Positions 63,301 through 64,000 of a DNA stretch of 64,000 nucleotides are shown here, piece after piece. Position 1 is the first letter of the stretch. Every line of letters begins with the position of its first letter. The notes under the pieces are model-generated. The model saw nothing but the letters and a program-made list of their open reading frames with translations. It was not told the DNA's origin and searched no databases. The stretch lies in contig CP154954.1 in the NCBI GenBank assembly GCA_039621445.1, positions 74,970,634 to 75,034,633 on the forward strand, read 5' to 3'. A program made the position numbers and the translations under genes. This stretch comes from Euglena gracilis. Lineage: Eukaryota > Euglenida > Euglenophyceae > Euglenales.

Positions 63301-64000
63301 GGAGGAGGTCAGACGAAATGGACGTTGATAAGCGACTGCAGGGAACTAAATCAACAGTTCCAAGTGAAACCTTTCAAGATGGATCACATCCAGCTCTTTT
63401 TTTCCTGTTTGTAGAACGGCCACTGGGCAGCCAAAACAGATTTAAAAGAGGCCTATTTTCACATCCCAGTGGGCCAGGCCCTAAGGCCATTTTTTTATGA
63501 CATCAAATGGGGGGGCAGACCTGGGAATTCCAGGCAGGCTGCTTTGGATTAAACGTAATGCCACAGATTTCGTGAGTGTGATGAAAACAGTCGAAAAAAT
63601 GTTGAGAAAAAGAGGCATACAGGTATTCATTTACCTGGACGACGTTTTGCTGGTGGCCCCAACCCAACACAATTTGCAAAATAATCTCAATACTGTTGTC
63701 AGGGATTTAATCAAATCAGGATTCAGGATCTACATGAAAAGTCAACACTGCAGACCCACCCAGGTAGCAAATCATTTGGGATTTCGGCTAAGTTTCCAGG
63801 AGGGAAAAGTTCAGGTGCCAGCACAAAAAGTCAAGACCATAAGAAAGGAGACCTGGCAAAATTGTGAAAAAAACCACTCCGTGTCAAAAAGGCAACAGGC
63901 TGCCATTTTGGGCCAGATAAGGTGCAACCTAATGGCCATGCCCCTTTTAAGAGTCTTTAAAAACTCCCTGACAAAAATGTTAGTGGAAAATTCCAAAGCC
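63301..64000 (+). pseudogene. DIRS-type reverse transcriptase fragment 2 (runs off window)
   Basis: Parallel to 59580-60170: GGAGGTCAGACGAAATGGACG, then GACTGCAGGGAACTAAATCA, FKMDHIQL-type and PFFYDIKWG-type pieces in several frames, and VFIYLDDVLLVAP (about 63622-63660) with intact YLDD. Then VANHLGFRLSFQEGKVQVPA. It continues past 64000. Interrupted by indels at G runs. Confidence 0.8.

Overview
The window is nuclear DNA of a plastid-bearing eukaryote (an alga or other photosynthetic protist). Two interrupted genes encode bacterial-type ribosomal proteins bL28 and bL17, and the bL17 sequence is of the green-plastid type. Their introns are GT-AG. There is no bacterial gene organisation. The lineage cannot be fixed from the sequence; a green alga or an organism with a green secondary plastid fits best. 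Runs of 8-18 G or C, (TA)n tracts and inverted repeats fill the non-coding DNA.

Layout. 1-16.9 kb holds almost only transposable elements: long terminal-inverted-repeat (TIR) elements at 1.24-2.50, 4.44-5.47, 10.17-10.63, 10.73-11.53 and 14.03-15.72 kb, plus an apparently complete three-exon pogo/Tigger-type transposase gene at 6.53-8.26 kb (minus). 16.9-18.3 kb holds part of the bL28 gene. 18.3-26 kb is again TIR/foldback DNA. 26.2-27.8 kb holds exons of an unidentified gene. 28.0-33.4 kb holds the bL17 gene, with a 3.4 kb last intron that carries several MITEs. 33.4-41.7 kb holds two decayed tyrosine-recombinase (DIRS/Ngaro-like) retroelements. From 41.7 kb to the end the window is nested retroelements.

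The nested block is the most informative part. A Ty3-like element (minus, about 42.2-59.4 kb: gag, cytosine-methyltransferase-like domain, protease, RT, RNase H, integrase) is split twice. A 5.56 kb non-LTR element (43953-49516) sits in its RNase H region between 12-bp target duplications. It encodes one 1671-codon ORF with four 2A-like peptide motifs, zinc fingers, an adenine-methyltransferase-like module, RT and a restriction-like endonuclease. A 6.0 kb LTR element without recognisable genes (52774-58775, identical-length 583-bp LTRs, TSD CCAC) sits between gag and the methyltransferase. That element was itself hit by a Mutator-like MITE (9-bp TSD) and a hAT-like MITE (8-bp TSD, empty site preserved in the sister LTR). 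The last 4.6 kb holds two fragments of another DIRS-type RT, separated by (TAAGGGGGG)n arrays and a 180-bp tandem repeat.

The two plastid ribosomal protein genes act in the organelle's large ribosomal subunit. Everything else that is recognisable is mobile DNA, much of it lying in introns. Reading frames in the old elements are broken at homopolymers. Some of these breaks could be assembly errors in G/C or A runs.
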